64,000 nt of DNA from an uncultured Elusimicrobia bacterium (GTDB lineage Bacteria > Elusimicrobiota > Elusimicrobia > UBA1565 > UBA9628), in the NCBI GenBank assembly GCA_903830945.1, contig CAIKVT010000058.1:169179-233178 (forward strand), given 5' to 3'. The translations under genes and the position numbers were made by a program. The notes under the pieces are model-generated. The model was given only the letters and a program-made list of their open reading frames with translations, did no database searches and was not told the DNA's origin. Positions 1 to 11,003 of this stretch are shown one piece after another; within the stretch, counting starts at the first letter, position 1, and every line of letters begins with the position of its first letter.

Positions 1-1
1 T

Positions 2-904
2 GGCCTGGCGATCGGGACGGTGGTCGGGCTGGTCATCGTGATCCTGGAGTTCCTGATCGCTGAGATCAGTCTCGTGACCGTCATCTCTGGAATACTCGGC
101 GCTTCCTGCGGCATCATCGTGGCCAAGATCGTGGACTATACGGTTTTCCAGATGGGCAATGAAAATCTTTATCGTCTCTGGGGCAAGTATTCGGTCTTGC
201 GCTATTTCGCCTTCGGGGCGCTGGGCATGATCATCGCCATTCGCAAGATGCCTGAGCTCGATGATCTCGACAAGGACCTGCGCAAGCTGGGCAAGCGTCG
301 GGGAGCGGACATGAAAGTGCTCGACACCAGCGCCATCATCGACGGCCGCGTGGTGGATGTCTGCGAGACGCGATTCCTGTCGGGCTCGCTTATCGTGCCG
401 CGCTTTATCCTGGCCGAGCTGCATCACCTGGCTGACTCCTCGGACGCCTTGAAGCGCGCCCGCGGCCGGCGCGGCTTGGACATACTCGCCCGCTTGCAGG
501 AGAACCCGGAAGTTCCGGTGCGCATCATCGACAAGGACGTGCCGGATATCCCGGACGTGGACGGCAAGGTCGTGCGCCTGGCTAAGGATATGGGAGCCAA
601 GGTCGTGACCACGGACTTCAACCTCAATAAGATCGCCACGCTGGAAGGGGTGGTTTGCCTCAACGTCAATGACTTGGGCACGGCCCTTAAACCAGTGGTT
701 CTGCCGGGAGAGTTCATGCCCCTTTTTGTGATGAAGGAAGGCAAGGAACGCGACCAAGGCATCGGCTACCTCGATGATGGGACCATGGTGGTGGTGGAGG
801 ACGGCCGCCGTTTCATCGGCAAACGCGTGGACGTGGGGGTGACCTCGATCTTGCAGAACCCTGCCGGCCGCATGGTTTTCGGCAAGGCCAGGGGGGAGAA
901 GTAA
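2..904 (+). CDS. PIN-TRAM membrane protein, YacL family (5' partial)
   Basis: The frame is open from the first bases, so the true start lies upstream; the GTG at 20 is probably internal. Hydrophobic segments occupy roughly the first 80 visible residues, then a PIN nuclease-like fold begins near base 315 (LDTSAIIDGRVVD, the acidic LAEL and TTDFNLNK), followed by a C-terminal TRAM-like beta domain (GYLDDGTMVVVEDG). PIN domains bind a metal through acidic residues and usually cleave RNA; TRAM binds RNA. Bacillus YacL has the same membrane-PIN-TRAM order and lies directly before ispD and ispF, exactly as here, which supports the assignment. The RNA target is unknown. Confidence 0.88.
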   Translation, partial: GLAIGTVVGLVIVILEFLIAEISLVTVISGILGASCGIIVAKIVDYTVFQMGNENLYRLWGKYSVLRYFAFGALGMIIAIRKMPELDDLDKDLRKLGKRRGADMKVLDTSAIIDGRVVDVCETRFLSGSLIVPRFILAELHHLADSSDALKRARGRRGLDILARLQENPEVPVRIIDKDVPDIPDVDGKVVRLAKDMGAKVVTTDFNLNKIATLEGVVCLNVNDLGTALKPVVLPGEFMPLFVMKEGKERDQGIGYLDDGTMVVVEDGRRFIGKRVDVGVTSILQNPAGRMVFGKARGEK

Positions 905-914
905 GGGCCCGGTC

Positions 915-2069
915 GTGAAAGTCGAGGTGATCATCGTTGCCGGCGGCTCGGGCTCCCGCATGGGCAAGCCCAAGCAGTTCCTGCCTTTGGCGGGCAAGAC
1001 CGTGGTCGAATGGTCTTTGCAGGCCTTCCTCGCTGTTCCGGAGATCGAACGCGTTATCTTGGTGACGACCGCGGAGAACATCCGGGAGTATGGCCCTATG
1101 CTCGTCGGCCCGCGCGTCAAGCTCGTGGAGAGCGGTCCGATGCGCATGGGTTCGGTTCGCAACGGTTTCAAGGAAGTGTCCGAGGATGCGGAGGTCGTGG
1201 CCGTTCATGACGGTGCCCGCTCGCTAGTGACTCCTGAGATCATCCGGGCCGCGGTGGAAGAGGCCTATGATTCGGGCGCGGCCGTGCCCGCGGTGCAGGT
1301 CAAGGATACCTTGAAGAAGGTGACTAATAAGCAGATGTGGATCTCGGATACCCCGTCACGCAGCGCCTACTGGGCAGCGCAGACGCCGCAGTGCTATCGA
1401 CGCGAGGTCCTGGCGGAGGCTTTGAACCGATTCCCGGACGCCCGGACCGCGACCGACGAGAGTCAGTTGGTCGAGAAATGCGGTCAGAAGGTGCGGGTCG
1501 TGCCCTCCAGCTATGAGAATTTCAAGATCACTACACCTGAGGACTTGGTCATGGCAGAAGCGCTATTGGAACAGAGACAGGGCGGCCGGCGGCGCATGGC
1601 CGTTGGCTTCGGCTGGGACATCCACCGTCTAGTGGAGGGCCGGGAACTGTGGCTAGCTGGGGTCAAGCTGCCGGGCAAGAAGGGGCTCTTGGGCCATTCG
1701 GATGCGGATGCGGTCCTGCACGCGGTCGCCGACGCCGTACTGGGCGCCTTTGGCGGGGGGGAGATCGGCGTGCTGTTTCCTTCCGATGAGCCCAAATGGA
1801 AGGACATGGTCAGTAAGGATATTGTTGCCGAGGTCCTCAAGCGTCTTAAAGAAGCCGGCGGCAGCGTCTCCAATCTCGATGTGACCATCGTGGCAGAGGA
1901 GCCCAAGATGAAGCCGCACTATAAGGCCTTCCGCTCTTCCGTGGCCGAGGTCTTCGGCGTGCCAGTAGAGAGGGTCAGCGTGAAGGCCAAAAGTGCCGAG
2001 GGCTTGGGTGAGATCGGCAGGGGTGAGGCCATCGCCTGCCACGCCGTGGCGGCGGTGCTGCTGCGCTGA
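915..2069 (+). CDS. ispDF: Bifunctional IspD/IspF (MEP pathway)
   Basis: One polypeptide carries two steps of the non-mevalonate isoprenoid pathway: 2-C-methyl-D-erythritol 4-phosphate cytidylyltransferase (residues 1 to about 225) and 2-C-methyl-D-erythritol 2,4-cyclodiphosphate synthase (from residue 228). The IspD half shows the nucleotide loop GGSGSRMGKPKQF and TDESQLVE; the IspF half shows the metal site GWDIHRLVEG, LGHSDADAVLHAVADA and the closing segment EGLGEIGRGEAIACHA. The start is the GTG at 915, ten bases after the upstream stop. IspDF fusions are known in alphaproteobacteria, Campylobacter and other groups; both halves look complete here. Confidence 0.95.
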   Translation: MKVEVIIVAGGSGSRMGKPKQFLPLAGKTVVEWSLQAFLAVPEIERVILVTTAENIREYGPMLVGPRVKLVESGPMRMGSVRNGFKEVSEDAEVVAVHDGARSLVTPEIIRAAVEEAYDSGAAVPAVQVKDTLKKVTNKQMWISDTPSRSAYWAAQTPQCYRREVLAEALNRFPDARTATDESQLVEKCGQKVRVVPSSYENFKITTPEDLVMAEALLEQRQGGRRRMAVGFGWDIHRLVEGRELWLAGVKLPGKKGLLGHSDADAVLHAVADAVLGAFGGGEIGVLFPSDEPKWKDMVSKDIVAEVLKRLKEAGGSVSNLDVTIVAEEPKMKPHYKAFRSSVAEVFGVPVERVSVKAKSAEGLGEIGRGEAIACHAVAAVLLR

Positions 2070-2151
2070 TCGGAGATTGGACCCTTTCTCGGAATCCTCA
2101 GCCTTTCAGGCTGCAGCTTCGCAGAGCCATGGCACCTTGGCCGCGCGGCGC

Positions 2152-3057
2152 TTAGAGACGCAGGCTGGCGCCCAGGGAGTAGTAGTTGCGGTCCGTCTGT
2201 CCCGTCTGGACGTAGCGCTCGTATGCGGCCGAGAGCTCGAGCATCTCCATCTGGACGGAGACTCCCGCTGAGTAAGCGTTGGAGTCGGCAGCCCCGGCCT
2301 CGAAGGTGGTGTGCGCGTAGTCGACGAAGGGCTTGATCAGGGGCAAGACGCTCATGAGGAGCTTGACGTTGGTGCTGGTGTTTGGGAAGCCTTGGACGAC
2401 TTGGGAGAGGCCGATGATGTTTTCGACCCGAGGCGCGCGCATGTTGAGTCCGTCCGGCTTGTGGTCGTAAAGCGACTTGGTGATATCGACGCTGATCAGG
2501 TTCTTGAGGATCGAAACGCCGGCCGATCCGGTCAGGTCGGTCTGGCCGAGACGGGCGGCTGAGCCCAGCATCTGGTTCCCGGAGCCGAGGTGGTCGCGGT
2601 GGTTTGTGTACATCGCCGAGGCTCCCACGTCGATGCGGGCCAGGCCCGCGCCTTGCGCCGGACCGCCGGCCTGCTCGCGACCGCCGATGCGCTCTCGGGC
2701 GCCTTCTCCGGTCGGGGTGAGGCTGAGCGCGACGTCGGCTCCGGCGAACTGGTTGTTGTAGCCGTTGACCGAAGGCGTAACGCCGCCCGTGACGCCCAGG
2801 CCGAAGAGCTTGGTGTCGTAGCCGGCGCGCAGCGAGTAGGTGTTGAAGGTTCCGCTGGAAACATTCGAATGGTAGGAGTTGAACATCGGCTTGATGCTGA
2901 AGTCGCCCAGTCCTACTTGGCCGGAGGCGTTGATGCCGTTGTAGTCATGGTTGCCCGTCGTCTCTTTGGCTCCGGCGTTGAGCCAGAACGCTGACGCCTG
3001 GCCCGCCCAGAGAAGAGCGACCGTCGCTACTGCCGCCGTCCGCATCAGCTTCATCAT
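2152..3057 (-). CDS. Putative outer-membrane beta-barrel protein
   Basis: A 301-residue exported protein that I cannot place in a named family. It starts with two Met codons and a signal peptide cleaved near AGQASA-FWL. The remainder is made of alternating polar/hydrophobic strands rich in Gly, Ser, Asn and Tyr (for example SLRAGYDTKLFGLGVTGGV) and ends in an aromatic/hydrophobic strand YYSLGASLRL, all typical of outer-membrane barrels. It has a purine-rich AAGGGGG site before the ATG and a TATAGA-type -10 element upstream. It converges on ispDF, with 82 bases between them. A channel or adhesin role is possible, but nothing in the sequence decides this. Confidence 0.6.
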   Translation of the reverse strand: MMKLMRTAAVATVALLWAGQASAFWLNAGAKETTGNHDYNGINASGQVGLGDFSIKPMFNSYHSNVSSGTFNTYSLRAGYDTKLFGLGVTGGVTPSVNGYNNQFAGADVALSLTPTGEGARERIGGREQAGGPAQGAGLARIDVGASAMYTNHRDHLGSGNQMLGSAARLGQTDLTGSAGVSILKNLISVDITKSLYDHKPDGLNMRAPRVENIIGLSQVVQGFPNTSTNVKLLMSVLPLIKPFVDYAHTTFEAGAADSNAYSAGVSVQMEMLELSAAYERYVQTGQTDRNYYSLGASLRL

Positions 3058-3107
3058 AGGAACCCCCTTGAGGAATCAAGATTCTATAACAGGCGCCCGT
3101 GGGTTGT

Positions 3108-4169
3108 CTATCGATTCCCCTGTTCATAGATCCGCGGCAGGTGAAGGCTGGCCGCTGTGCGGCGCACCGGCAGGACTACGACATCTCCCACCGCGGCGCG
3201 CGGCGCGGCCGTGACATCTACCAGGACATGTGAGATGCCGCAGCGTCCGATGAAGGGCGCCTTCACTTTTCCGATCATGCCCCAATATTGGAATCCTGAG
3301 CCGAAGCTGATGAGCCGCTCCGCCGGCTCCATGGTCAGGCCGTCGGCGTAGCCCACGGGCAAAGTCGCCACGCGCATGGTGCGCGCGGCGACGTACTCGC
3401 TGGCGTAGCCGATGGATCGTCCCTTGACCACCCGGCGCAGGGCGATGATCCGGGCACAGAACCGCCAGGGGCTCTTGAGCGGCGCGAGCTTGGCCGTGGA
3501 GGGATTGATCCCGTAGAGGAGGTTCCCCACGCGCGCCATGTCCATCTGCCAATGCGGGAAGTCCATGAGCACCGAGCTGTTGGCCGCGTGGCAGACCAGG
3601 CTCGGATGCTCGCGCTTCAAGCGCTGGGCCAGGCGCCAGAAGGCGCGCAGCTTGTCCTCGGCCTCGACGGCATTTTTGCCGGGCATGTAGTCGATGTGGG
3701 TGGAGACGCCGGCCAGGCGCAGTCGTCGTCGGCGCAGGCCTTTAAGGAATTCGGGGAGGTCTTTGGGGAGGATGCCCCAGCGGCCTAGGCCGAAGTCCAG
3801 GTCAAGGTGGACGGCCAGGCCACGGGGACCGGAGGCCGCACTTAGGGCCGCGGCCTGCTGGAGGTCGTCGATAGTGGGAACCAGCCCCAGGTGGGCCGTC
3901 TCGCGCGCCGTTTCCGGCAGGATCGGAGAGAGCAGGTGTATGGGCGCTTTGACTCCGCCTCGGCGCAGGCTGCGGGCCTCGTCCACGGTGAGGACTCCGA
4001 GGCTCGCCGCGCCGGCGGCCAGGGCGGCTTGTGCTACGGGCACGGCGCCGTGGCCGTAGGCGTCGGCTTTGACCACGGCCATGAGGCGGGTCGTTGGCTT
4101 CAGGCGCGAAAGGACCCAGCGCGTGTTGGCGCGGACGGCGCCGAGGTCGATCTCGACCCATTTCAGCAT
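3108..4169 (-). CDS. alr: Alanine racemase
   Basis: PLP-dependent interconversion of L- and D-alanine for peptidoglycan. The PLP lysine lies in VVKADAYGHGAVPVA and the second catalytic segment in RSIGYASEYVA; MRVATLPVGYADG and GRCGISHVLVDV are family signatures. I set the start at the ATG whose A is at 4169 (MLKWVEIDLGAVRANTRW) because this matches the usual alr N-terminus and because a perfect TATAAT lies just upstream; the longer frame to 4202 would begin upstream of the promoter. The C-terminus after VVLPV is short but ends in the customary LPRIY. Transcribed divergently from mfd. Confidence 0.95.
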   Translation of the reverse strand: MLKWVEIDLGAVRANTRWVLSRLKPTTRLMAVVKADAYGHGAVPVAQAALAAGAASLGVLTVDEARSLRRGGVKAPIHLLSPILPETARETAHLGLVPTIDDLQQAAALSAASGPRGLAVHLDLDFGLGRWGILPKDLPEFLKGLRRRRLRLAGVSTHIDYMPGKNAVEAEDKLRAFWRLAQRLKREHPSLVCHAANSSVLMDFPHWQMDMARVGNLLYGINPSTAKLAPLKSPWRFCARIIALRRVVKGRSIGYASEYVAARTMRVATLPVGYADGLTMEPAERLISFGSGFQYWGMIGKVKAPFIGRCGISHVLVDVTAAPRAAVGDVVVLPVRRTAASLHLPRIYEQGNR

Positions 4170-4175
4170 GCGGCG

Positions 4176-4196
4176 ATTATAGCTTTTTGTTAGAAT
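4176..4196. promoter_or_regulatory. Divergent alr/mfd promoter region
   Basis: On the minus strand TATAAT occupies 4181-4176, seven bases before the alr ATG at 4169; on the plus strand TAGAAT occupies 4191-4196, nine bases before the mfd ATG at 4205. If transcription starts about seven bases after each -10, the alr mRNA would begin at its start codon and the mfd mRNA two bases before its own. No convincing -35 hexamer is visible for either. The 35-base gap leaves no room for ordinary leaders. Confidence 0.65.
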
Positions 4197-4204
4197 TCGC
4201 ACTG

Positions 4205-7309
<3,105 letters not shown>

Positions 7310-7313
7310 GCCC

Positions 7314-8129
7314 GTGAGGCGGATCCTTTTTCTCCTAACCTTGGGAGTGTTGTCGGCGGGTTGCCGGAATCGAGACGCCATGGTGGCCAAGGTGGGGCCC
7401 TTTAAGATCACAGAGTCCGAGTTCCAGCGCAAGCTTGCGGAGGTCGCGCAGGGCTACCAGAACTACGTGGCCACACCCAACGGGCGTCGGCAGTTCCTCG
7501 ACATCCTCATCCGCGAGAAGCTTGTCCTGGCCGCGGCCCAGAATTCGGATGTGTCCAGGTCCGTCGATTTCCGGGTGCAATTGGACCGACTCAAGGCTGA
7601 CGAGGAGGAGCGTTTGCGCGAGGGCCGCGACTACCTGCTTACACGCATGTGGCTCGACAATCTTCGCGGCAACGGGACGCTTAAGACCAGCGAGGATGAT
7701 ATCCGGGACTACCATCGACACTACCCCCTGGAGATCGAGGTCCGCCACATCCTCTGTGCCTCGCCGGTCGAGGCCGAGGAATTGGCCAAGAAGGCGCGGG
7801 GCGGGGCCAGCCTGACGGCGTTGGCCCGGGGCCACTCGCTCGACGCGGCCACCGCCGTGGACGGGGGGCGCATGCCCCCGGCCATCTACGGTGAGATCAT
7901 CCCGGAGTTGGAAGATATCGTCTTCAAGATGAAGGTCGGAGAGATCGCCGGACCCATCAAGAGCAAGTTCGGCTACCATGTGATCAAGAAGGAGTCCGAG
8001 CATAGGGTGGATTTTGGCCAGGCGCGCGACCGTATCGCCAAGATCATGGAGAAGCAGAAACTCGACCGCTACTTGCAGTCGATCCAAGATAAATTCCCCG
8101 TGGAGGTCGTCGATGAACAGTTCAAGTAA
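7314..8129 (+). CDS. Parvulin-type peptidyl-prolyl isomerase lipoprotein
   Basis: Probable outer-envelope foldase of the PpiC/SurA type. The GTG at 7314, four bases after the mfd stop, gives a 271-residue protein starting with a lipoprotein signal (VRRILFLLTLGVLSAGC, lipobox SAGC). An N-terminal SurA-like helical segment (VAKVGPFKITESEFQRKL) is followed by one parvulin domain from about residue 140: EVRHILCASPVEAEELAK, GGRMPPAIYGEI, VFKMKVGEIAGPIKSKFGYH. The end overlaps the next gene, a second SurA-like protein, by 17 bases, so the two are probably made together. Client proteins are likely outer-membrane barrels such as LptD, but this is inference. Confidence 0.85.
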   Translation: MRRILFLLTLGVLSAGCRNRDAMVAKVGPFKITESEFQRKLAEVAQGYQNYVATPNGRRQFLDILIREKLVLAAAQNSDVSRSVDFRVQLDRLKADEEERLREGRDYLLTRMWLDNLRGNGTLKTSEDDIRDYHRHYPLEIEVRHILCASPVEAEELAKKARGGASLTALARGHSLDAATAVDGGRMPPAIYGEIIPELEDIVFKMKVGEIAGPIKSKFGYHVIKKESEHRVDFGQARDRIAKIMEKQKLDRYLQSIQDKFPVEVVDEQFK

Positions 8130-9213
8130 GGCTCTTTGCGTCGTCCTGATGGGGCTGGCCGCGGCGGCGTCCGGCAAGGTTTTGGAGGACACGGTCGCCG
8201 TGGTCAACGGCACGGCCATACTCCTCTCGGACTACCAGAAGGAAATCGATGAGGTGATGGACTATTGGCGCAAGACCATGCCCGCGGCCGCTGCGGACCC
8301 GGCGCATGTGCGCAAACTGCGGGAGACGACCTTGGAACAGCTCGTGGACCGAGAGGTTCTTTTCCAGGAGGGCACCAAGCTCAAGGTCAAGGTGCGCGAG
8401 CGCGACGTCGACAACGGCGTGGCCGAGGTCAAGGACCGCTTCTCCAAGGACGACGAGGGCAACCCGGTCGGCGAGGTCGATGCCGAGGCCGCTTTTGCCA
8501 GGAAGCTCAAGACCATGGGTCTGACCTATGAGCAGTTCCGCGACCGGCTCTCCAAGCAGATCATGGCGCGCAAGGTCGTCGAGGAAGCGGTTAAGGCCAG
8601 GGTTCAGCCGCCTGCCGACAAGGAAGTTAAGGGCTATTTCGATCGGCTCAGGACTTTCATGGTGAGCGGCGCGACCGAGCCGCCTAAGGGCATGACCGAT
8701 GAGGAGGGCCAGGCGTTCATCGAGATCTCCGGTCAGGTCAAGGCCATGACCTCGGAGCGGGTCAGGGTCTCTCGCATCCTGTTCCGTTGCTCGCCCGCCA
8801 ATTCCTCGCGGGAGAAGAGGCGCGCCCTGGCCGTAGCCCAAGAGACGCGCCGGCGCCTGCTTGACGGGACTTCTAATTTTGCGTTGGTGGCCAAAGAGGC
8901 GTCCGAGGAGGCGGAGTACGCGGCTCGCGGCGGCGACATCGGGTTCCTGATCCGCGGCGTGGCGCCGCCGGACTTCGAGAAGGCCGCTTTTTCATTGCCG
9001 GTGGGCGAGATCAGCCAGCCTATCGAGACCGAGGTCGGCTATTTCATCATCCGAGTCCAAGAGAAGCGCGCGGCTGAGGACCCGGATTTTGAGAAGTTCA
9101 AGGACGAGCTTTCCAAGGCGATGATGAACATGGCCTACCAGCGGGAACTGGAGTCCTACGTCAAATCCCTTAAGGCCCAGGCCGTCATTGCAAGGAACCT
9201 TCCGCCGCTTTAG
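8113..9213 (+). CDS. SurA-like periplasmic peptidyl-prolyl isomerase
   Basis: 366 residues from the ATG at 8113, chosen because a short signal peptide follows (ALCVVLMGLAAAASG). The N-terminal chaperone module starts with DTVAVVNGTAILLSDYQKE, the classic SurA opening, and contains the helical LEQLVDREVLFQEGTKL. One parvulin domain sits at about residues 215-320: VRVSRILFRCSP, GGDIGFLIRGVAPPDFEKA, FSLPVGEISQPIETEVGY. SurA escorts unfolded outer-membrane proteins through the periplasm. It overlaps the lipoprotein foldase upstream and is followed 16 bases later by pdxA; in enterobacteria surA also directly precedes pdxA, which supports the call. Confidence 0.9.
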   Translation: MNSSSKALCVVLMGLAAAASGKVLEDTVAVVNGTAILLSDYQKEIDEVMDYWRKTMPAAAADPAHVRKLRETTLEQLVDREVLFQEGTKLKVKVRERDVDNGVAEVKDRFSKDDEGNPVGEVDAEAAFARKLKTMGLTYEQFRDRLSKQIMARKVVEEAVKARVQPPADKEVKGYFDRLRTFMVSGATEPPKGMTDEEGQAFIEISGQVKAMTSERVRVSRILFRCSPANSSREKRRALAVAQETRRRLLDGTSNFALVAKEASEEAEYAARGGDIGFLIRGVAPPDFEKAAFSLPVGEISQPIETEVGYFIIRVQEKRAAEDPDFEKFKDELSKAMMNMAYQRELESYVKSLKAQAVIARNLPPL

Positions 9214-9229
9214 TTGGCGGCCGTGCTCC

Positions 9230-10168
9230 TTGCGGCCTAAGCCGGTCATCGCATTTACCAGCGGTGATCCCTCCGGCATCGGGCCGGAGGCGGTGCTGGC
9301 GGCGTTGCGACGCGGCCGACTCTTGAGATTGTGCCGGCCGCTCATGATCGGAGAGACCTCGGTCTGGCATCGCGCGGGGTGGCGGCCCGGAGCCATCCCG
9401 GTATGGGATACGGGCCTGGGGATGGATCCTCCTTGCTATGGACGGGTCACCAAGGCCGGTGGGGCCATGTCCTTTGCCGCGGTGGCGGCGGCGGTGAGGC
9501 TGGCCGCGCGGGGGCTGGTGGACGCCATAGTGACCGCGCCTATTTCCAAGGAAGCCTGGAGCTTGGCCGGGGTTTCCGATCGCGACCATACAGAGTACCT
9601 GAGATCCGTGACCGGGGTCGACGCTCAGATGATCTTGGCCGCGCCCCAGCGGGGATTATGGTGCGTGCTGGTGACCAGGCACGTGTCGCTGGCGCGCGCC
9701 TGCGGGGCTCTGAGTTCGACCGGGGTGCTGGTTGCGGCGCGGGCTCTGGATCGGGCATTAAGACAGGTTGGGTCTCGGCGTCCTCGTCTGGTGCTATGCG
9801 GTTTGAATCCCCATGCGGGCGAAAGCGGCCTGCTGGGGAGCGAGGAGCGCAGGGTCTTGGTCCCGGCGGTGCGTCGGGCCCGGCGAGCTGGATTGGCTTT
9901 GTCGGGTCCGCTGCCTGCGGACGCGGCCTGGAGACTTCACGCAGAGGGCGGCTGCGACGGCTTAGTCTGTCTCTATCATGACCAGGCGATGATCGGGCTT
10001 AAGGCCGTCGCGGGCCTAGGCGTGGTTAACTGGACCGCGGGCCTGCCCTTCGTGCGTGTCTCGCCCGGACATGGCACCGCGTTCGACGCGGCTGGCCAGG
10101 GCCGGGCAGATCCCGAGGCGACCATCGTCGCGACGCGGCTCGCCGTGCGCCTTGCTTGTTCCGCGTAG
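9230..10168 (+). CDS. pdxA: 4-hydroxythreonine-4-phosphate dehydrogenase
   Basis: NAD-dependent dehydrogenase of the DXP-dependent vitamin B6 pathway. I take the TTG at 9230 (MRPKPVIAFTSGDPSGIGPE) as start, since it gives the normal PdxA N-terminus; the frame opens at 9188 inside the upstream gene. Metal-binding histidines are visible in SDRDHTEYL, LNPHAGESG and CLYHDQAMI; the substrate region GTAFDAAGQGRADP is intact. It closes the mfd-foldase-pdxA run. The ModE-type palindrome begins two bases after its stop codon. Confidence 0.95.
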   Translation: MRPKPVIAFTSGDPSGIGPEAVLAALRRGRLLRLCRPLMIGETSVWHRAGWRPGAIPVWDTGLGMDPPCYGRVTKAGGAMSFAAVAAAVRLAARGLVDAIVTAPISKEAWSLAGVSDRDHTEYLRSVTGVDAQMILAAPQRGLWCVLVTRHVSLARACGALSSTGVLVAARALDRALRQVGSRRPRLVLCGLNPHAGESGLLGSEERRVLVPAVRRARRAGLALSGPLPADAAWRLHAEGGCDGLVCLYHDQAMIGLKAVAGLGVVNWTAGLPFVRVSPGHGTAFDAAGQGRADPEATIVATRLAVRLACSA

Positions 10169-10169
10169 C

Positions 10170-10193
10170 CGATATATAAGAGATAATATATCG
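10170..10193 (+). promoter_or_regulatory. ModE-box palindrome 1
   Basis: A perfect inverted repeat CGATATAT - 8-base spacer - ATATATCG ends three bases before the ATG at 10197. A GATAAT -10-like hexamer (10182-10187) lies inside it, so a bound protein would block transcription of the DUF364/NTPase genes. Its twin is at 12688-12711. From memory, the E. coli ModE site is TATAT-N7-TAYAT within a similar 24-base palindrome; this copy fits with one mismatch (AATAT in the right half). Confidence 0.75.
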
Positions 10194-10196
10194 GTT

Positions 10197-11003
10197 ATGG
10201 CTGGCGCCATCCTAGGCGAGACCCTCGGTCGTCTGCGCGCACTCCACGGCAACGCGTTCGCCCGCCTGCGCGTCGAGCGGGCGGTGGTCGGGGTCGTCTT
10301 CTCCGGTGTCCAGCTTTCCGACGGCCACGGCGGTATCGCGGGCACGCCGCGCACGGACGCCTGCCACATGACGAAAGTGCGGCCGGACTCTCCCCCCGGA
10401 GACATTCGCGGCATCCCCGTTCTTTCGCTGCTTGAGCCCTTCCCGGAGGAGCCGTTCAGGCGCTGTCTGGCGGTGGCGGCCATGAACGCCCTGTCAGCAC
10501 CCTGGCTGGTTAACAGCGGATACCACGCCGTCTTCGACCGGGACGCCCTCGATCTCTCGGGCATCCGGCCCGGCATGAGCGTCACGCTCGTCGGCGCTTT
10601 CCATTCCTATATCGACCGCCTCAAGTCCGCAGGCCTGGCGAGGCTCAGGGTTCTGGAGCTCAGAGAGTCGGCGCTGCGCGAATGTGACTTGCCGTTCTAC
10701 GTCCCTGCCGAGCGGGCGGCGGAGGTCATCCCTGAGTCGGATCTGCTCATCGTCACGGGATTGACGCTTGCCAATGGCACTTTGGAGGGCCTGTTGAGCC
10801 TTATCCGAGCCGGCGCTTCCGCGGTCGTGGTCGGACCTTCCGGGAGCATCCTTCCGGACGCGCTGTTTTGCAGGAAGGTCCGGATGGCCAGCGGTTGCGT
10901 GTTGACCGACGCGGACCAAGCGCTGGACCTCCTGTCGCAGGGCGCCAGCGCGCGGCATCTTTATGGCAAGTGCGCCCGCAAGGTCAATCTTTCACCGCCA
11001 TGA
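10197..11003 (+). CDS. DUF4213/DUF364 protein (predicted metal-chelation fold)
   Basis: 268 residues from the ATG at 10197; the frame extends upstream to 10056, but that part overlaps pdxA and the operator. The N-terminal third (VERAVVGVVFSGVQLSDGHGG) matches DUF4213 and the remainder (GMSVTLVGAFHSYIDRL, ESDLLIVTGLTLANGTLEGLL, VVVGPSGSILPDALF) the Rossmann-like DUF364 domain, which databases describe as a putative heavy-metal chelation domain. The biochemical function is unknown. The stop overlaps the next ATG as ATGA. Location behind a ModE-type operator and before a TonB-dependent receptor suggests handling of an imported metal or metallophore in the cytoplasm. Confidence 0.75.
   Translation: MAGAILGETLGRLRALHGNAFARLRVERAVVGVVFSGVQLSDGHGGIAGTPRTDACHMTKVRPDSPPGDIRGIPVLSLLEPFPEEPFRRCLAVAAMNALSAPWLVNSGYHAVFDRDALDLSGIRPGMSVTLVGAFHSYIDRLKSAGLARLRVLELRESALRECDLPFYVPAERAAEVIPESDLLIVTGLTLANGTLEGLLSLIRAGASAVVVGPSGSILPDALFCRKVRMASGCVLTDADQALDLLSQGASARHLYGKCARKVNLSPP

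Noticed and set aside
2070-2151. CAGCC-TTTCA-GGCTG hairpin after ispDF as terminator
   Set aside because: Five-base stem and no T-tract; too weak to list as a feature.
4094-4204. Upstream extension of the mfd frame
   Set aside because: Overlaps the alr start and promoter; residues are shadow-like; the ATG at 4205 has a -10 at the right place.
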